Below are positions 1 through 9,669 of a stretch of 64,000 bases of DNA, piece by piece. The notes under the pieces were generated by a model. That model worked only from the letters and a program-made list of their open reading frames with translations. It was not told where the DNA came from and ran no database searches. The position numbers were made by a program, and so were the translations under genes. Source of the DNA: Owenweeksia hongkongensis DSM 17368 (GTDB lineage: Bacteria; Bacteroidota; Bacteroidia; Flavobacteriales; Schleiferiaceae). Location: positions 1-64,000 of the forward strand of contig CAMBEZ010000007.1 in NCBI GenBank assembly GCA_945865885.1, read 5' to 3'. Numbering within the stretch: position 1 is the stretch's first letter; each line of letters starts with the position of its first letter.

Positions 1-156
1 ACGTTACAAGTAAAATCAAAAAAGTCTTAGATGATTTAAAATGAGTCTGATTCAAAAAATATACACGAAGTTTAACCCTTTAATTTCCTGATAGTCACAT
101 ACTCAATCATCGCATTATAGTTGCATCTTTCGTCTGTAAGGGGAGCCACCAACAAG

Positions 157-184
157 AAGCCTCACAGCGATGTGGGGCTTTTTT
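157..184 (+). terminator. Rho-independent terminator
   Basis: AAGCCTCACA at 157-166 and TGTGGGGCTT at 171-180 pair (one G-T wobble) around a GCGA tetraloop and run into TTTT. It would end a plus-strand transcript entering from the left edge. Confidence 0.75.
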
Positions 185-295
185 GTTTATTCAAATTCAA
201 CCTGTTTGAAATCATTAGGTTTGCCCCCCCGGGCAATGGTTGGTTGGGCTCAAATAAAATGAACTTGGTAACATCTAGCTAACATACCCGTAATC

Positions 296-323
296 TTGAG
301 GATATGTAGCAGGGCGAACTTTG
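296..323 (+). promoter_or_regulatory. Bacteroidota-type promoter of the TonB receptor
   Basis: TTG at 296-298 and GAACTTTG at 316-323 (close to TAnnTTTG) lie 17 nt apart. The box ends 34 nt before the ATG at 358, so this is one of the few promoters here with a normal leader. Confidence 0.45.
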
Positions 324-357
324 CATCTTGAATAAATCCAGTAATGCCCTGTTCGCC

Positions 358-3177
358 ATGTACCGCATCCTCCTCATTGTTTCGGTTTTTGTTTTGAATT
401 TCTCCGCCTTTGCGCAGTCTGGCAAGTTAGTTGGGACCGTGGTGGACGGTTCTACCGGAGAAACGATGCCCGGTACACGTATAATGGTAGAGGGCACGAA
501 TCTCACCACGCTTACCAATTTCGATGGCGAATATTCGTTAAGTGCAGCCGCTGGAACCTACACCATTACGGTGAAGTCCTTCGGGTTTTCCAACAAGTCC
601 ATCTCAGGAGTAGTGCTCAAACCCGGTGGTGAAACCACACTCAATGTGACCATGGAATTTTCAAAGGGGGAAGCCTTGGAGGTAGTTACCATCACCGCTT
701 CAGCAACACGGGAGAACGTTAATGCACTTCTGATTCAGCAAAAATCTCTTTCATCGGTATCGGATGGGATTTCGTCCGAGTCCATCCGTCGGACACCGGA
801 TCGCAACACCGGAGACGTGCTGAAACGCGTTTCAGGTGCCTCCATTCAAGACAACAAATTCGCTATTGTCCGGGGCTTGAACGATCGATACAACGCCGCA
901 TACCTCAATGGCGCTCCCCTTCCTTCAACCGAGTCCGACCGTAAGGCATTTGCTTTTGACGTTTTTCCCGCCGCACTTCTGGACAACCTGGTGATTGTAA
1001 AAACGGCTTCGGCAGAACTTCCCGGAGAATTCGCGGGTGGCGTCATTCAAGTGAACACCAAAAGCTTTCCGGGCAAAGCCTTTCATGAGTTCAGTTTTTC
1101 AACGAGCTACAACACCATCACCACTTTTAAAGATCGCTTGGATTACCAAGGCAGCTCAACAGATTGGTTGGGCGTTGACAACGGTGCTCGCGCATTGCCA
1201 ACGAATATGCCTACCTCCAATCAAATGTTCCAACTTTCCTCTTCAGAACGCGTACAAGTTGCGAGCAAATTCAAGAACGATTGGGCGCTTCAAAACAAGA
1301 CTTTTTTACCTGCACTTTCCTTTCAGTACAGCGGAGGAAGCAGCAAAGATATCGGCACCAAACGCCTGGGGGCAATCTACTCTTTGACCTACAACCAGAG
1401 TAACCAATACAACACAACGCGCCGGCAGTCTTGGCAAAACGCCGTGGGTTCAAACGAGGAATCACTCATGGAAAGTGATTTGCTCGACGACAATTACGTT
1501 GTGAACACTTTAGCGGGTGCCCTCGCAAACATCTCCTACAGCGCTGGTCCAAACACAACCATTGGATGGAAAAATTTGTACTCCATTACCTCACAAGACC
1601 GGGTACTCATGCGCAATGGCACACGCCAACCTATTGACGCACCCAATCAAGTCCTTCGCCAAAGTGCTCGTTGGTTTACCAATAACCAGATTCTGAGTAG
1701 CCAACTCAACGGATCCCACTACTTTGAATCGTTCAAAGGGAAGCTTCAGTGGTTGGCCTCATACAGCGGCATTTCTCGCAGTGTGCCCAACCTGCGAAAC
1801 ACCCTTTACTACGGAGATACCGATGTGCCAGACACTTCTTGGAGGGCCGGCATTACCTCTACCTCTGTTGGTCCAGATTATTCCGGCAGTCGTTTCTATG
1901 GATTAAATCTTGAAGGCATTACGAGTGGGCAAGCCACTTTTGAATTGCCTCTTGACTTGGTGGACCTGGGTATTCGGAACAACTTGAAAGTTGGGATTGG
2001 TGGACAGTATCGGGACCGAACCTACACCGCTCGTCAATTTGGGTATGTCTTGGCCAATTTCATGACGTTTGACCAAAATTTATTGAATGCCCCGATTGAA
2101 GAGATATTTGGAGCACAAAACATGAACGCAACGAGCGGCTTCTCCATGCGCGAGGGAACGAAATCCTCCGATTCCTATTTAGCCAATGCCACCACATCTT
2201 TTGGCTTCGTTCAGTTTGATTCACGCATTTTGGAAAAAACCCGTGTGAACTGGGGATTGCGTGCGGAGAATTTTGAACAAAACATGTATTCAAAAACCGA
2301 CAACAACGACACGGTCCAGGTTGAAAGCACGCGGCTTGACATCCTTCCTTCGGTTAACTTTATTTACAGCATCAACGATGCGCAAAATCTGCGACTTTCC
2401 TATTCGCGAACCCTCAACCGCCCAGAATTCCGCGAGTTAGCTCCATTCGCGTTTTACGACTTCCAAACGCGCTACGTCGTTACCGGCAATCCTTCGTTGG
2501 TGCGCTCAACGATTGATAATTTCGATGCTCGTTACGAATGGTACCCCGGGAAGGGCCAAGTCTTTTCAATGACTGCCTTTTACAAGAACTTCATCAATCC
2601 TATTGAACAGGCCACTCGTGAGGATGTAGTAACAGAATACACCTTCGTCAACGTACCGAAGGCGGTAGACTTTGGACTTGAATTCGAAGGGCGCTTACTC
2701 TTGAGCACCTTGTTTGGAAAGCCAGACCAGAAAGTCTTGAATAAGATGACCGTGTTTGCGAACTATGCCCTCATTCGCTCTCAAGTATCGCTTAATTTGC
2801 CCACGGCTGCAGATTCCATTCGCCCACTGCAAGGTCAGTCACCGTATGTTGTCAATGCAGGTATTCAGTACCAAAATGATGAGTCCGGCACCACAATCAG
2901 CGCCGCATTCAACCAGGTAGGCGATCGAATTTTTATCGTTGGATCAAGCCAAGAGCCCAGCATCTGGGAAAAAGGGCGCGCCGTACTCGACCTCTCTTTG
3001 AACCAAGAAGTCAACGAAAAGCTAAGCATCAAGTTGACCGCTCGCGATCTACTTGCGCCAGACTTGATTTTCTTCAACGACATCGACAACAACCAAAAGT
3101 GGTCTGAAGGAGATGATCAAATGTGGCGCAGCAATTTTGGCCCCACCATTGCACTCGGACTTACCTACCGACTGTAA
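358..3177 (+). CDS. TonB-dependent receptor with carboxypeptidase-like N-domain
   Basis: Outer-membrane active transporter of 939 residues. Residues 1-20 form a signal peptide ending SAFAQ. Residues about 22-100 are a carboxypeptidase-regulatory-like beta domain (GTVVDGSTGETMPGT), as in SusC-type receptors. The plug follows at about 125-235, with VRGLNDRYNAAYLNGAPLP and ELPGEFAGGVIQVNTKSFP, then the beta-barrel to the C-terminus, which ends in an aromatic/Leu strand (ALGLTYRL). The start at 358 is chosen because the signal peptide begins there. The next gene, 104 bp downstream, is a secreted protein whose repeat unit often accompanies this receptor subfamily in Bacteroidota, so the two probably handle one substrate. 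That substrate cannot be read from the sequence. No SusD-like lipoprotein is adjacent, so this is not a classical polysaccharide utilisation pair. Confidence 0.9.
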   Translation: MYRILLIVSVFVLNFSAFAQSGKLVGTVVDGSTGETMPGTRIMVEGTNLTTLTNFDGEYSLSAAAGTYTITVKSFGFSNKSISGVVLKPGGETTLNVTMEFSKGEALEVVTITASATRENVNALLIQQKSLSSVSDGISSESIRRTPDRNTGDVLKRVSGASIQDNKFAIVRGLNDRYNAAYLNGAPLPSTESDRKAFAFDVFPAALLDNLVIVKTASAELPGEFAGGVIQVNTKSFPGKAFHEFSFSTSYNTITTFKDRLDYQGSSTDWLGVDNGARALPTNMPTSNQMFQLSSSERVQVASKFKNDWALQNKTFLPALSFQYSGGSSKDIGTKRLGAIYSLTYNQSNQYNTTRRQSWQNAVGSNEESLMESDLLDDNYVVNTLAGALANISYSAGPNTTIGWKNLYSITSQDRVLMRNGTRQPIDAPNQVLRQSARWFTNNQILSSQLNGSHYFESFKGKLQWLASYSGISRSVPNLRNTLYYGDTDVPDTSWRAGITSTSVGPDYSGSRFYGLNLEGITSGQATFELPLDLVDLGIRNNLKVGIGGQYRDRTYTARQFGYVLANFMTFDQNLLNAPIEEIFGAQNMNATSGFSMREGTKSSDSYLANATTSFGFVQFDSRILEKTRVNWGLRAENFEQNMYSKTDNNDTVQVESTRLDILPSVNFIYSINDAQNLRLSYSRTLNRPEFRELAPFAFYDFQTRYVVTGNPSLVRSTIDNFDARYEWYPGKGQVFSMTAFYKNFINPIEQATREDVVTEYTFVNVPKAVDFGLEFEGRLLLSTLFGKPDQKVLNKMTVFANYALIRSQVSLNLPTAADSIRPLQGQSPYVVNAGIQYQNDESGTTISAAFNQVGDRIFIVGSSQEPSIWEKGRAVLDLSLNQEVNEKLSIKLTARDLLAPDLIFFNDIDNNQKWSEGDDQMWRSNFGPTIALGLTYRL

Positions 3178-3280
3178 GTGCTTAACATTCCCTTCGCATT
3201 CGCATAACCCAACCATAACAATACCTTAAGACACAGGTATTCTTCACCGAGTAGATTTGAATCAAATTTTCAAACTACTC

Positions 3281-6200
3281 ATGAAAAAAGTTTTACTTTT
3301 CCTTTTAGCGGCCATAGCGACCTCGTCGTTTGCCCAAGTCAATTGGAAGTTTGAGCCCACAAACTACCGTGGTGCTTTTGCTCCAGCTCCAACTCCGATG
3401 TGGACCACCGGATGGACAAACTGGGATCCGCAAACCACGGTATACGGCACCCCCACGGTAACGGTTGCAGCCAACATTTCTGCAAATACTACGTGGACTT
3501 CTGCTAACGTATACTTGCTTTCGGGCCCTATCTACGTTACCAACAACGCAACCCTTACGATTCAGCCTGGAACCGTCATCCGCGGTAACGTTTCCGTTGC
3601 AGGGTCTGCACTGATCATTACCAAGGGCGCAAAAATTATTGCTGCCGGTACTGAGTCTCAGCCCATTGTCTTCACTTCAAGCGCCGCGCCAGGCAGCCGT
3701 CAAATCGGTGACTGGGGTGGTATTGTGGTACTTGGAAAGGCCACCAACAACCTGCCCGCAAATGCAACGGCTGGAACGCCTGCCGGCATTGGCAACATTG
3801 AGGGTCTGCCCGTTACGACCAACTCCGAATACGGCGGTGGCGCAACACCCGACGACAACGACAACAGTGGCGTCCTCAAGTACATTCGCCTTGAGTTTGG
3901 AGGGTATGCCTACCAAATCGATAAGGAAATCAATGGATTCACCTTCGGCTCAGTAGGAGCTGGCACCGTAGTTGACTACCTCCAAACTTCATTCGTGAAC
4001 GACGACGCATTTGAATGGTTTGGCGGCACCGTCAACGCAAAGCACTTGGTAGCATACCGCTGCTTGGACGACGACATGGACTGCGATTTTGGATTCCGAG
4101 GTAAAGTTCAGTTTGGACTCATCGTTCGTGACCCAAACATTGCTGACCAATCTTCCGGTTCTACATCAGAAGGTTTTGAATGCGACAACGACGGCAGTGG
4201 CTCAACCAACACACCAAAAACTGCGGCGATGTTTTCAAACTTCACCGCCATTGGCCCACTTCGCGGCGTTCCTACTGCCACCATCAACAGCAAGTTTGAG
4301 CGCGCTCTTCGCCTTCGCCGCAACAGCGAAATGAAAATCTTAAACTCAATCTTTATGGATTGGAAGCGCGGGATTCATATCGACGGTACGGCCGCTGAGC
4401 TGCGCGCTGGAGAAGATCTTCTGCGTTTCCGCAACAACATCATCGCTGGATGCCAGCCTTCCAACAAGATGGTTACTGCATCAGCAACCTTTAATTCAAA
4501 GAGATGGGTTGGGGATAACATGAACGATACGCTGGTAAGTTCGGCGAACATCCTGGTGAATCCTTACAGCTACACGGCACCTGACTACCGTCCTGCATCG
4601 ACCTCTATTGCTTTGAACAATGTGGATTTTAACGATCCGGACTTCCCTCAGTTTACAACCACCTCTTTCCGTGGCGCATTTGCTCCTGCTCCAGAACCTA
4701 TGTGGACCGACACTTGGACCAACTGGGATCCCGCGAACACCATTTACCCAGCTCCTACGGTTACTGTTTCAACCGAGATTAACACGAATACACGGTGGAC
4801 GGCCAACAATACGTACTTGATCAGCGGCCCAATCTACGTGAAAAATGGCGCTACATTATTTATTGAGCCAGGTACTGTGATCCGCGGCAACAAAGCCGTG
4901 GCGGGTTCTGCCCTCATCATTACCAAGGGATCAAAAATCATCGCCAACGGCACCAAGAATGCGCCCATCGTGTTTACTTCAAGCGGTGGTGTAGGTAACC
5001 GTTCCATTGGTGATTGGGGTGGCATTATTGTTTTAGGTAAAGCCGCCAACAACTTGCCCGCTAATGCTACTTCCGGAACACCCGCAGGAATTGGCAACAT
5101 TGAAGGTCTTCCAGTCACTGCTGATTCTGAATACGGCGGCGGAGCTACTCCCAACGACAACGACAACAGCGGAGTGCTGAAGTACGTGCGTATTGAGTTT
5201 GGTGGTTACGCTTACCAAATCGACAAGGAAATCAATGGACTCACCATGGGTTCTGTTGGTCGCAACACCATCATTGACTACGTTCAAACGTCCTACACCA
5301 ACGACGACTCTTTTGAGTGGTTCGGCGGTACCGTTAACGCGAAGCACCTCATTGCTTACCGTGGTTTGGACGACGATATGGACTGCGACTTCGGTTTCCG
5401 CGGGCAAATCCAGTTCGCCCTGATTGTGCGCGATCCGGCCATTGCTGACCAGTCATCCGGTTCTACTTCAGAAGGTTTTGAGTGCGACAACGACGGAAGT
5501 GGATCTACAAACACACCCAAGACTGCTGCCACGTTCTCGAACGTGACTGCGGTAGGACCGCTCCGCGGAAATGTCACCGCAACCATTGACCCCAAGCACG
5601 AACGTGCCTTGCGCCTGCGTCGCAACAGCGAAATGAAGATTCACAACTCAATCTTCATGGATTTTAGAAAGGGTCTGTTCATTGACGGTGCTACCACAGA
5701 GGCGCAAGCCACCTCTGGAAACCTACAGTTCAAGAACAACCTTCTTGCGGGATACCGTCCCAACCAAGGTTTCTACAAAACCAGCGCTACCTTCAACATT
5801 AAAGCATTCTTTGGCGCCAACGCAAATGACTCGTTGACCAGCTCAGCGAACATTTTGACTACACCTTACAACTACACGGCTCCCGATTACCGCCCAGGCG
5901 CTAGCTCCATTGCGCTCACAGGCGCATCGTTTGCTGCCACTCCTTTTGTAAACAACATTGCGTGCGGACTTTCTGCTCCTTCGGTGACCGGTTCACTTAC
6001 GGTGTGCCAAGGTTCATCAACCACGCTTGCAGCTCCATCTGGGTTTACCTACTTGTGGAGCAATGGTGTAACGTCTCAATCCATTACGGTTTCTGCCGCC
6101 GGAAACTACACGGTTACCATCACCGATGCTTTAGGCTGTTCCAACAGCACCACTTCATCGGTAGCAGTAACTACTCGTCCGACGGTTGCTATCACGGGAA

Positions 6201-7846
6201 CGGCGACGATTTGCGCAGGTCAAAACGTTACCCTCACTGCGAATGGCGGTGCCACCTACACGTGGAACAACGCAGCAACAACCAGTGCAGTTACCGTTTC
6301 TCCAACAGCAACTACCACGTACACCGTAATCGGTGCCAACGCTTCCGGTTGTGCGGATACCGCCAACTTCTTGGTAACGGTTGTTGCACTTCCTTCACTT
6401 ACGGGAACTCCTTCGGTGACCAACGCTAGCTGTGGCCTGTCGAACGGATCTATTTCAAACGTAGTGGTAACTGGTTCCGGCCTGTCCTACAACTGGACCA
6501 ATGGTTCAGGCTCTTCAATTGGTACTACCGCTGCCTTGACAAACTTGCCTGCCGGTGCATACACGCTAACGGCTACAAACGCCAACGGTTGTATTGCAAC
6601 TTTCGGACCGTACACGGTCACGAATCCATCAACACCCCCTGCCCTTACAACGAACCCTACGGTAGCGAATGCAGGTTGTGGACTGTCAAACGGTTCGGTT
6701 AGCGGTGCTACGTTCTCCGGAACAGGCCTTACCTACAACTGGACGAACAGCGCCGGTACTTCGGTTGGAACTTCAGCTAACCTTTCAAACGTGCCTGCCG
6801 GTGTTTACAACGTCAGCGTAACCAACGCCGCAGGATGCTCTGCCAGCTTTGGCCCGTACTCCGTTGCGAACTTCTCAGCTCCTTCGGCTCCGAGCGTAAC
6901 GGTTGTTGACTCCGTACTTTGTGCTGGAGAAACCATTCAACTCACGGCTGCTTCGAGCGCTCCGAACGCAACATTCACCTGGAGCGGACCAAACGGATTT
7001 ACGAGCAACGGTCCTATTGTGAGCATTGCAAATACCACCGTTAGTAACTCAGGAGTATACTCGGTAACGGTAACATCAAACGGTTGTGTCAGCAGTTCTA
7101 AGAACAAAACGGTGACCGTTTATGCCATTCCAGCAGTAACTGCAACCGTTGCGGATTCCGTACTTTGTGCAGGAGAGACCATCCAGTTGACGGCCTCAAC
7201 GCTTGCTGCAGGCGCCTCGTATTCTTGGACTGGTCCAAACTTCACGGGCGCAGGTGCAACGGTAACCATTGCTAACGCAACAACTGCCAATGCAGGTCTC
7301 TACACGGTAACCATTTCGGTTAATGGTTGTACGAGTGCTGCTGTAAGCAAGTCTGTTGTAGTCAATAACCTGCCTTCGGTAACGGTTATTGCGCTCAACG
7401 ATACCATGTGTGTTAACTACAGCCCAATTGCTCTTGTGGCCGCCCCTGCAGGTGGAACCTACTCGGGTAACGGCGTTACCGGAGCAAGCTTCGACCCCGC
7501 TACCGCAGGTGTTGGATCGCACACCATCACCTACAGCTACACCGATGCCAACGGCTGCGCCAACAGCGCCACCACTTCGGTTTTTGTTGAGGCGTGTGTA
7601 AGCATCGACGAATCTTCGATGAACATCATTCGTGTGTTCCCGAACCCAACGAACTCGGTCATTAATGTAGTGACTTCACGTACCGACCTCGCTGCGGTGA
7701 TCTTGACCAACAGCGTAGGAGAGGTTGTAGCCCGCATCAGCGGAACACAGCTGGACGCTACTCAATTCGCCAACGGACTGTACTTTGTGACCGCCATCTT
7801 TGAAGATGGAAGCACCCTAGTAGCCCGCGTTACGGTGATGAACTAA
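3281..7846 (+). CDS. T9SS-secreted protein with duplicated beta-helix-like domain and Ig-like repeats
   Basis: Extracellular or surface protein of 1521 residues. The signal peptide is residues 1-19 (ends SSFAQ). A unit of about 435 residues occurs twice, at about 27-460 and 462-885. Each copy starts RGAFAPAP and carries GDWGGI, SGVLKY, NDD-FEWFGGTVNAKHL and DDDMDCDFGFRG. The copies remain close at DNA level, indicating a recent tandem duplication. Residues about 885-1440 are low-complexity Ig/PKD-like repeats rich in Thr, Ser, Asn and Val, with internal duplicates (DSVLCAGETIQLTA twice). The end (about 1448-1521; VFPNPTNSVINVV, then FANGLYFVTA) is a type A T9SS sorting domain, cleaved on secretion. 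An in-frame TTG at 3257 was rejected because ATG 3281 begins the signal peptide. The gene lies just downstream of the TonB receptor. Its ligand is unknown. Confidence 0.88.
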   Translation: MKKVLLFLLAAIATSSFAQVNWKFEPTNYRGAFAPAPTPMWTTGWTNWDPQTTVYGTPTVTVAANISANTTWTSANVYLLSGPIYVTNNATLTIQPGTVIRGNVSVAGSALIITKGAKIIAAGTESQPIVFTSSAAPGSRQIGDWGGIVVLGKATNNLPANATAGTPAGIGNIEGLPVTTNSEYGGGATPDDNDNSGVLKYIRLEFGGYAYQIDKEINGFTFGSVGAGTVVDYLQTSFVNDDAFEWFGGTVNAKHLVAYRCLDDDMDCDFGFRGKVQFGLIVRDPNIADQSSGSTSEGFECDNDGSGSTNTPKTAAMFSNFTAIGPLRGVPTATINSKFERALRLRRNSEMKILNSIFMDWKRGIHIDGTAAELRAGEDLLRFRNNIIAGCQPSNKMVTASATFNSKRWVGDNMNDTLVSSANILVNPYSYTAPDYRPASTSIALNNVDFNDPDFPQFTTTSFRGAFAPAPEPMWTDTWTNWDPANTIYPAPTVTVSTEINTNTRWTANNTYLISGPIYVKNGATLFIEPGTVIRGNKAVAGSALIITKGSKIIANGTKNAPIVFTSSGGVGNRSIGDWGGIIVLGKAANNLPANATSGTPAGIGNIEGLPVTADSEYGGGATPNDNDNSGVLKYVRIEFGGYAYQIDKEINGLTMGSVGRNTIIDYVQTSYTNDDSFEWFGGTVNAKHLIAYRGLDDDMDCDFGFRGQIQFALIVRDPAIADQSSGSTSEGFECDNDGSGSTNTPKTAATFSNVTAVGPLRGNVTATIDPKHERALRLRRNSEMKIHNSIFMDFRKGLFIDGATTEAQATSGNLQFKNNLLAGYRPNQGFYKTSATFNIKAFFGANANDSLTSSANILTTPYNYTAPDYRPGASSIALTGASFAATPFVNNIACGLSAPSVTGSLTVCQGSSTTLAAPSGFTYLWSNGVTSQSITVSAAGNYTVTITDALGCSNSTTSSVAVTTRPTVAITGTATICAGQNVTLTANGGATYTWNNAATTSAVTVSPTATTTYTVIGANASGCADTANFLVTVVALPSLTGTPSVTNASCGLSNGSISNVVVTGSGLSYNWTNGSGSSIGTTAALTNLPAGAYTLTATNANGCIATFGPYTVTNPSTPPALTTNPTVANAGCGLSNGSVSGATFSGTGLTYNWTNSAGTSVGTSANLSNVPAGVYNVSVTNAAGCSASFGPYSVANFSAPSAPSVTVVDSVLCAGETIQLTAASSAPNATFTWSGPNGFTSNGPIVSIANTTVSNSGVYSVTVTSNGCVSSSKNKTVTVYAIPAVTATVADSVLCAGETIQLTASTLAAGASYSWTGPNFTGAGATVTIANATTANAGLYTVTISVNGCTSAAVSKSVVVNNLPSVTVIALNDTMCVNYSPIALVAAPAGGTYSGNGVTGASFDPATAGVGSHTITYSYTDANGCANSATTSVFVEACVSIDESSMNIIRVFPNPTNSVINVVTSRTDLAAVILTNSVGEVVARISGTQLDATQFANGLYFVTAIFEDGSTLVARVTVMN

Positions 7847-7869
7847 GACGAACTCCTTAGGGAGTGACC

Positions 7870-7900
7870 AAGCCGCCTCCTTTTGGAGGCGGCTTTTTTT
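7870..7900 (+). terminator. Strong rho-independent terminator
   Basis: AAGCCGCCTCC at 7870-7880 and GGAGGCGGCTT at 7885-7895 form a perfect 11-bp stem with a TTTT loop and a long T run. It ends the T9SS gene 24 nt upstream. Confidence 0.92.
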
Positions 7901-8121
7901 ATTCCAGCCGATTGGGCAAGTTGCCGCACGGATCAACGAGCGACCCGTTTTCATCCCCGCATTGAACGAGGTGGTGAAATTTGCGGTTTAATCGGGAGTC
8001 GGTCTGGTATTCTATTTATTGCCGTTCAGCGCGTACCTTGAACTTCGCTTAAACGCATATCCCAAATCTTTCCAACCCCGCGGTATGCCCTCCCTCCGAT
8101 GCATTCGCTAAACCAAATCGA

Positions 8122-9375
8122 ATGCACAAAATCCTAACGTCCCTGTTTGCCCTGGCCACCGCTGCGGCCGCTGCGCAAACCTTGCCCTTCACTTTTGAAT
8201 CCGCCACGCCCGGAATGCAAGGCTACGACGGCGCAACCTTCACCATCGTGCCCAACCCCAGTGCGGTGGGCAACACCAGCGCCAATGCGGCCAAGATCGT
8301 GAAGGTGAATGCGGCAGACCAGTGGGCCGGCGGCAAGATTGTGGGCGTAACGTCGCTGAATTTTGCGCAGGCCAGTACCAGCGTGCTTTCCCTGGACGTC
8401 TTCACCACCGAACCGGTGGGCACCGTCATAAAGATCAAGTTGGAAGCCCCGTACACGGGCGAAGTGGACGCCGTCACCACTGTTTCCGGCGCGTGGCACA
8501 CCCTGCTGTTTGACTTTGGCATTCCTGCCTGCACCGGCAGCGCGGACCTCGTCATCATGCCCCAGCCCTTCACCAACGGCGGCGGCAACACCTTTTACAT
8601 CGACAACCTGCAGCAAGTGGCGGGCTCCATCGCTGCACCCCTGGCCGCATTGCCCCTCACCTTTGAATCAAACGCCACGACGGATCATTTCTTCAGTTTT
8701 GAGAGTGCCCAACTCGCGGTAGTGCCCAACCCCCACCAGAATTCGGACAACACCAGCGCCACCGTGGCCAAGCTGGTTCGCTACCGCGGAGCTCCCTACG
8801 GCGGTAGCAAAATCACGTTCAGCAACCCCATGGACCTGGCCACCCATTCGGAAATTACCCTGAAGGTCTGGACCTCGGCGCCCGTGGGCACCTCGGTCAC
8901 CCTGAAAACGGAAAAACCCTTTTGGGGCGTGGAGCGCACGGTGCAAACCACCAAAAGCAGCGCCTGGGAAACCCTGACGTTTGACTTTGCGGGGTCCCTG
9001 AGCGACATGCCCACCCTAGCCTTCCTGTTTGACTTTGCCGCCGGCAGCACCAACGTGGGCAACGGCTCCGCACAGTCCACCTTCTTCTTCGACGACGTCA
9101 AGTACGCCAACGTCCCGTTGTCTGCTGATGAGCCTGCCGCTCTCGCCAACTACCGGATTTACCCCAATCCAACGGCCTCAAGCTGGACCTTTGACGCTCC
9201 TGCGGGCGTCCCCATGCGCGTGGACCTGCTGGATCTGAACGGAAAACCGTGTGCCTCTGCGGAAGGCGAAGGCCCGGTTCGCTTGGACGCTACGCACTTA
9301 CCCGCGGGCCTGTACTGGGCAAAAATTCAGCTGGGCGAGACCGTGCGCGTGGAGCGCGTGAGCAAAATGGATTGA
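8122..9375 (+). CDS. T9SS-secreted protein with two carbohydrate-binding-like beta domains
   Basis: Secreted protein of 417 residues. The signal peptide (ends AAAAAQ) is followed by two homologous modules of about 150 residues, at about 20-172 and 178-335. Each starts LPFTFES or LPLTFES and shares VVPNP or IVPNP, NTSA, AKIV or AKLV, EPVGTVIKIKLEAP or APVGTSVTLKTEKP, and a closing F-DDVKY or YIDNLQQV strand. This is the jelly-roll pattern of putative carbohydrate-binding modules found on Bacteroidota enzymes. Residues about 345-417 are a type A T9SS sorting domain (YRIYPNPTASSW, then LPAGLYWAKI). There is no catalytic domain, so a binding or scaffold role is likely. The ligand is not deducible. 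It stands alone between a terminator and a hairpin-rich spacer. Confidence 0.8.
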   Translation: MHKILTSLFALATAAAAAQTLPFTFESATPGMQGYDGATFTIVPNPSAVGNTSANAAKIVKVNAADQWAGGKIVGVTSLNFAQASTSVLSLDVFTTEPVGTVIKIKLEAPYTGEVDAVTTVSGAWHTLLFDFGIPACTGSADLVIMPQPFTNGGGNTFYIDNLQQVAGSIAAPLAALPLTFESNATTDHFFSFESAQLAVVPNPHQNSDNTSATVAKLVRYRGAPYGGSKITFSNPMDLATHSEITLKVWTSAPVGTSVTLKTEKPFWGVERTVQTTKSSAWETLTFDFAGSLSDMPTLAFLFDFAAGSTNVGNGSAQSTFFFDDVKYANVPLSADEPAALANYRIYPNPTASSWTFDAPAGVPMRVDLLDLNGKPCASAEGEGPVRLDATHLPAGLYWAKIQLGETVRVERVSKMD

Positions 9376-9437
9376 GGCGCTGGCGGGTGCTCGTTGGCCG
9401 GAGCGCGCTGGTTTTGGGTGCCCGCTGGGGGTCTTTT

Positions 9438-9638
9438 GGGCTATAACGGGTTCGTTTATAGCCCAAGAATGAGGCTTTTCTGGGCTATAACACCCTGGAG
9501 ACGTTGGTAGTATTCGTTCTGGGCCGCATTAATGATGCTTTTATGCATCATTAAACGCTTATTTTATTTGTTATGATGTTTTTACGCATCTAATTGATTA
9601 AAATTATGTACTACAGAATGAGCGGCAAACCGCTCATT
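9438..9638. repeat. Cluster of three inverted repeats in a spacer
   Basis: GGGCTATAA at 9438-9446 pairs with TTATAGCCC at 9456-9464, and a third copy of GGGCTATAA lies at 9482-9490. TTAATGATGC at 9529-9538 pairs with GCATCATTAA at 9545-9554. AATGAGCGG at 9617-9625 pairs with CCGCTCATT at 9630-9638. All stems are perfect, at 9-10 bp. None has a good T run, so none is a clear terminator. The spacer (9376-9669) holds no gene. Confidence 0.7.
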
Positions 9639-9669
9639 TCTATGTCTTATTAATTCAAATAAATACCCC

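Larger units (their letters stand above)
1..357. other. Intergenic leader with terminator and promoter
   Basis: No credible gene is seen here. The stretch is AT-rich. It holds a rho-independent terminator near 157-184 for a transcript coming from outside the window, and the promoter of the TonB receptor near 296-323. An in-frame TTG at 328 would extend the receptor by ten residues, but the ATG at 358 begins directly with a signal peptide and is preferred. Confidence 0.6.

Noticed and set aside
328-357. TTG start ten codons before the TonB receptor ATG
   Set aside because: The signal peptide begins at the ATG at 358; the extension adds polar residues not expected there.
7901-7993. Short open stretch after the terminator reading roughly as FIPALNEVVKFAV
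   Set aside because: No start codon, lies downstream of a strong terminator, and I recognise no family. It could be a gene relic but cannot be supported.
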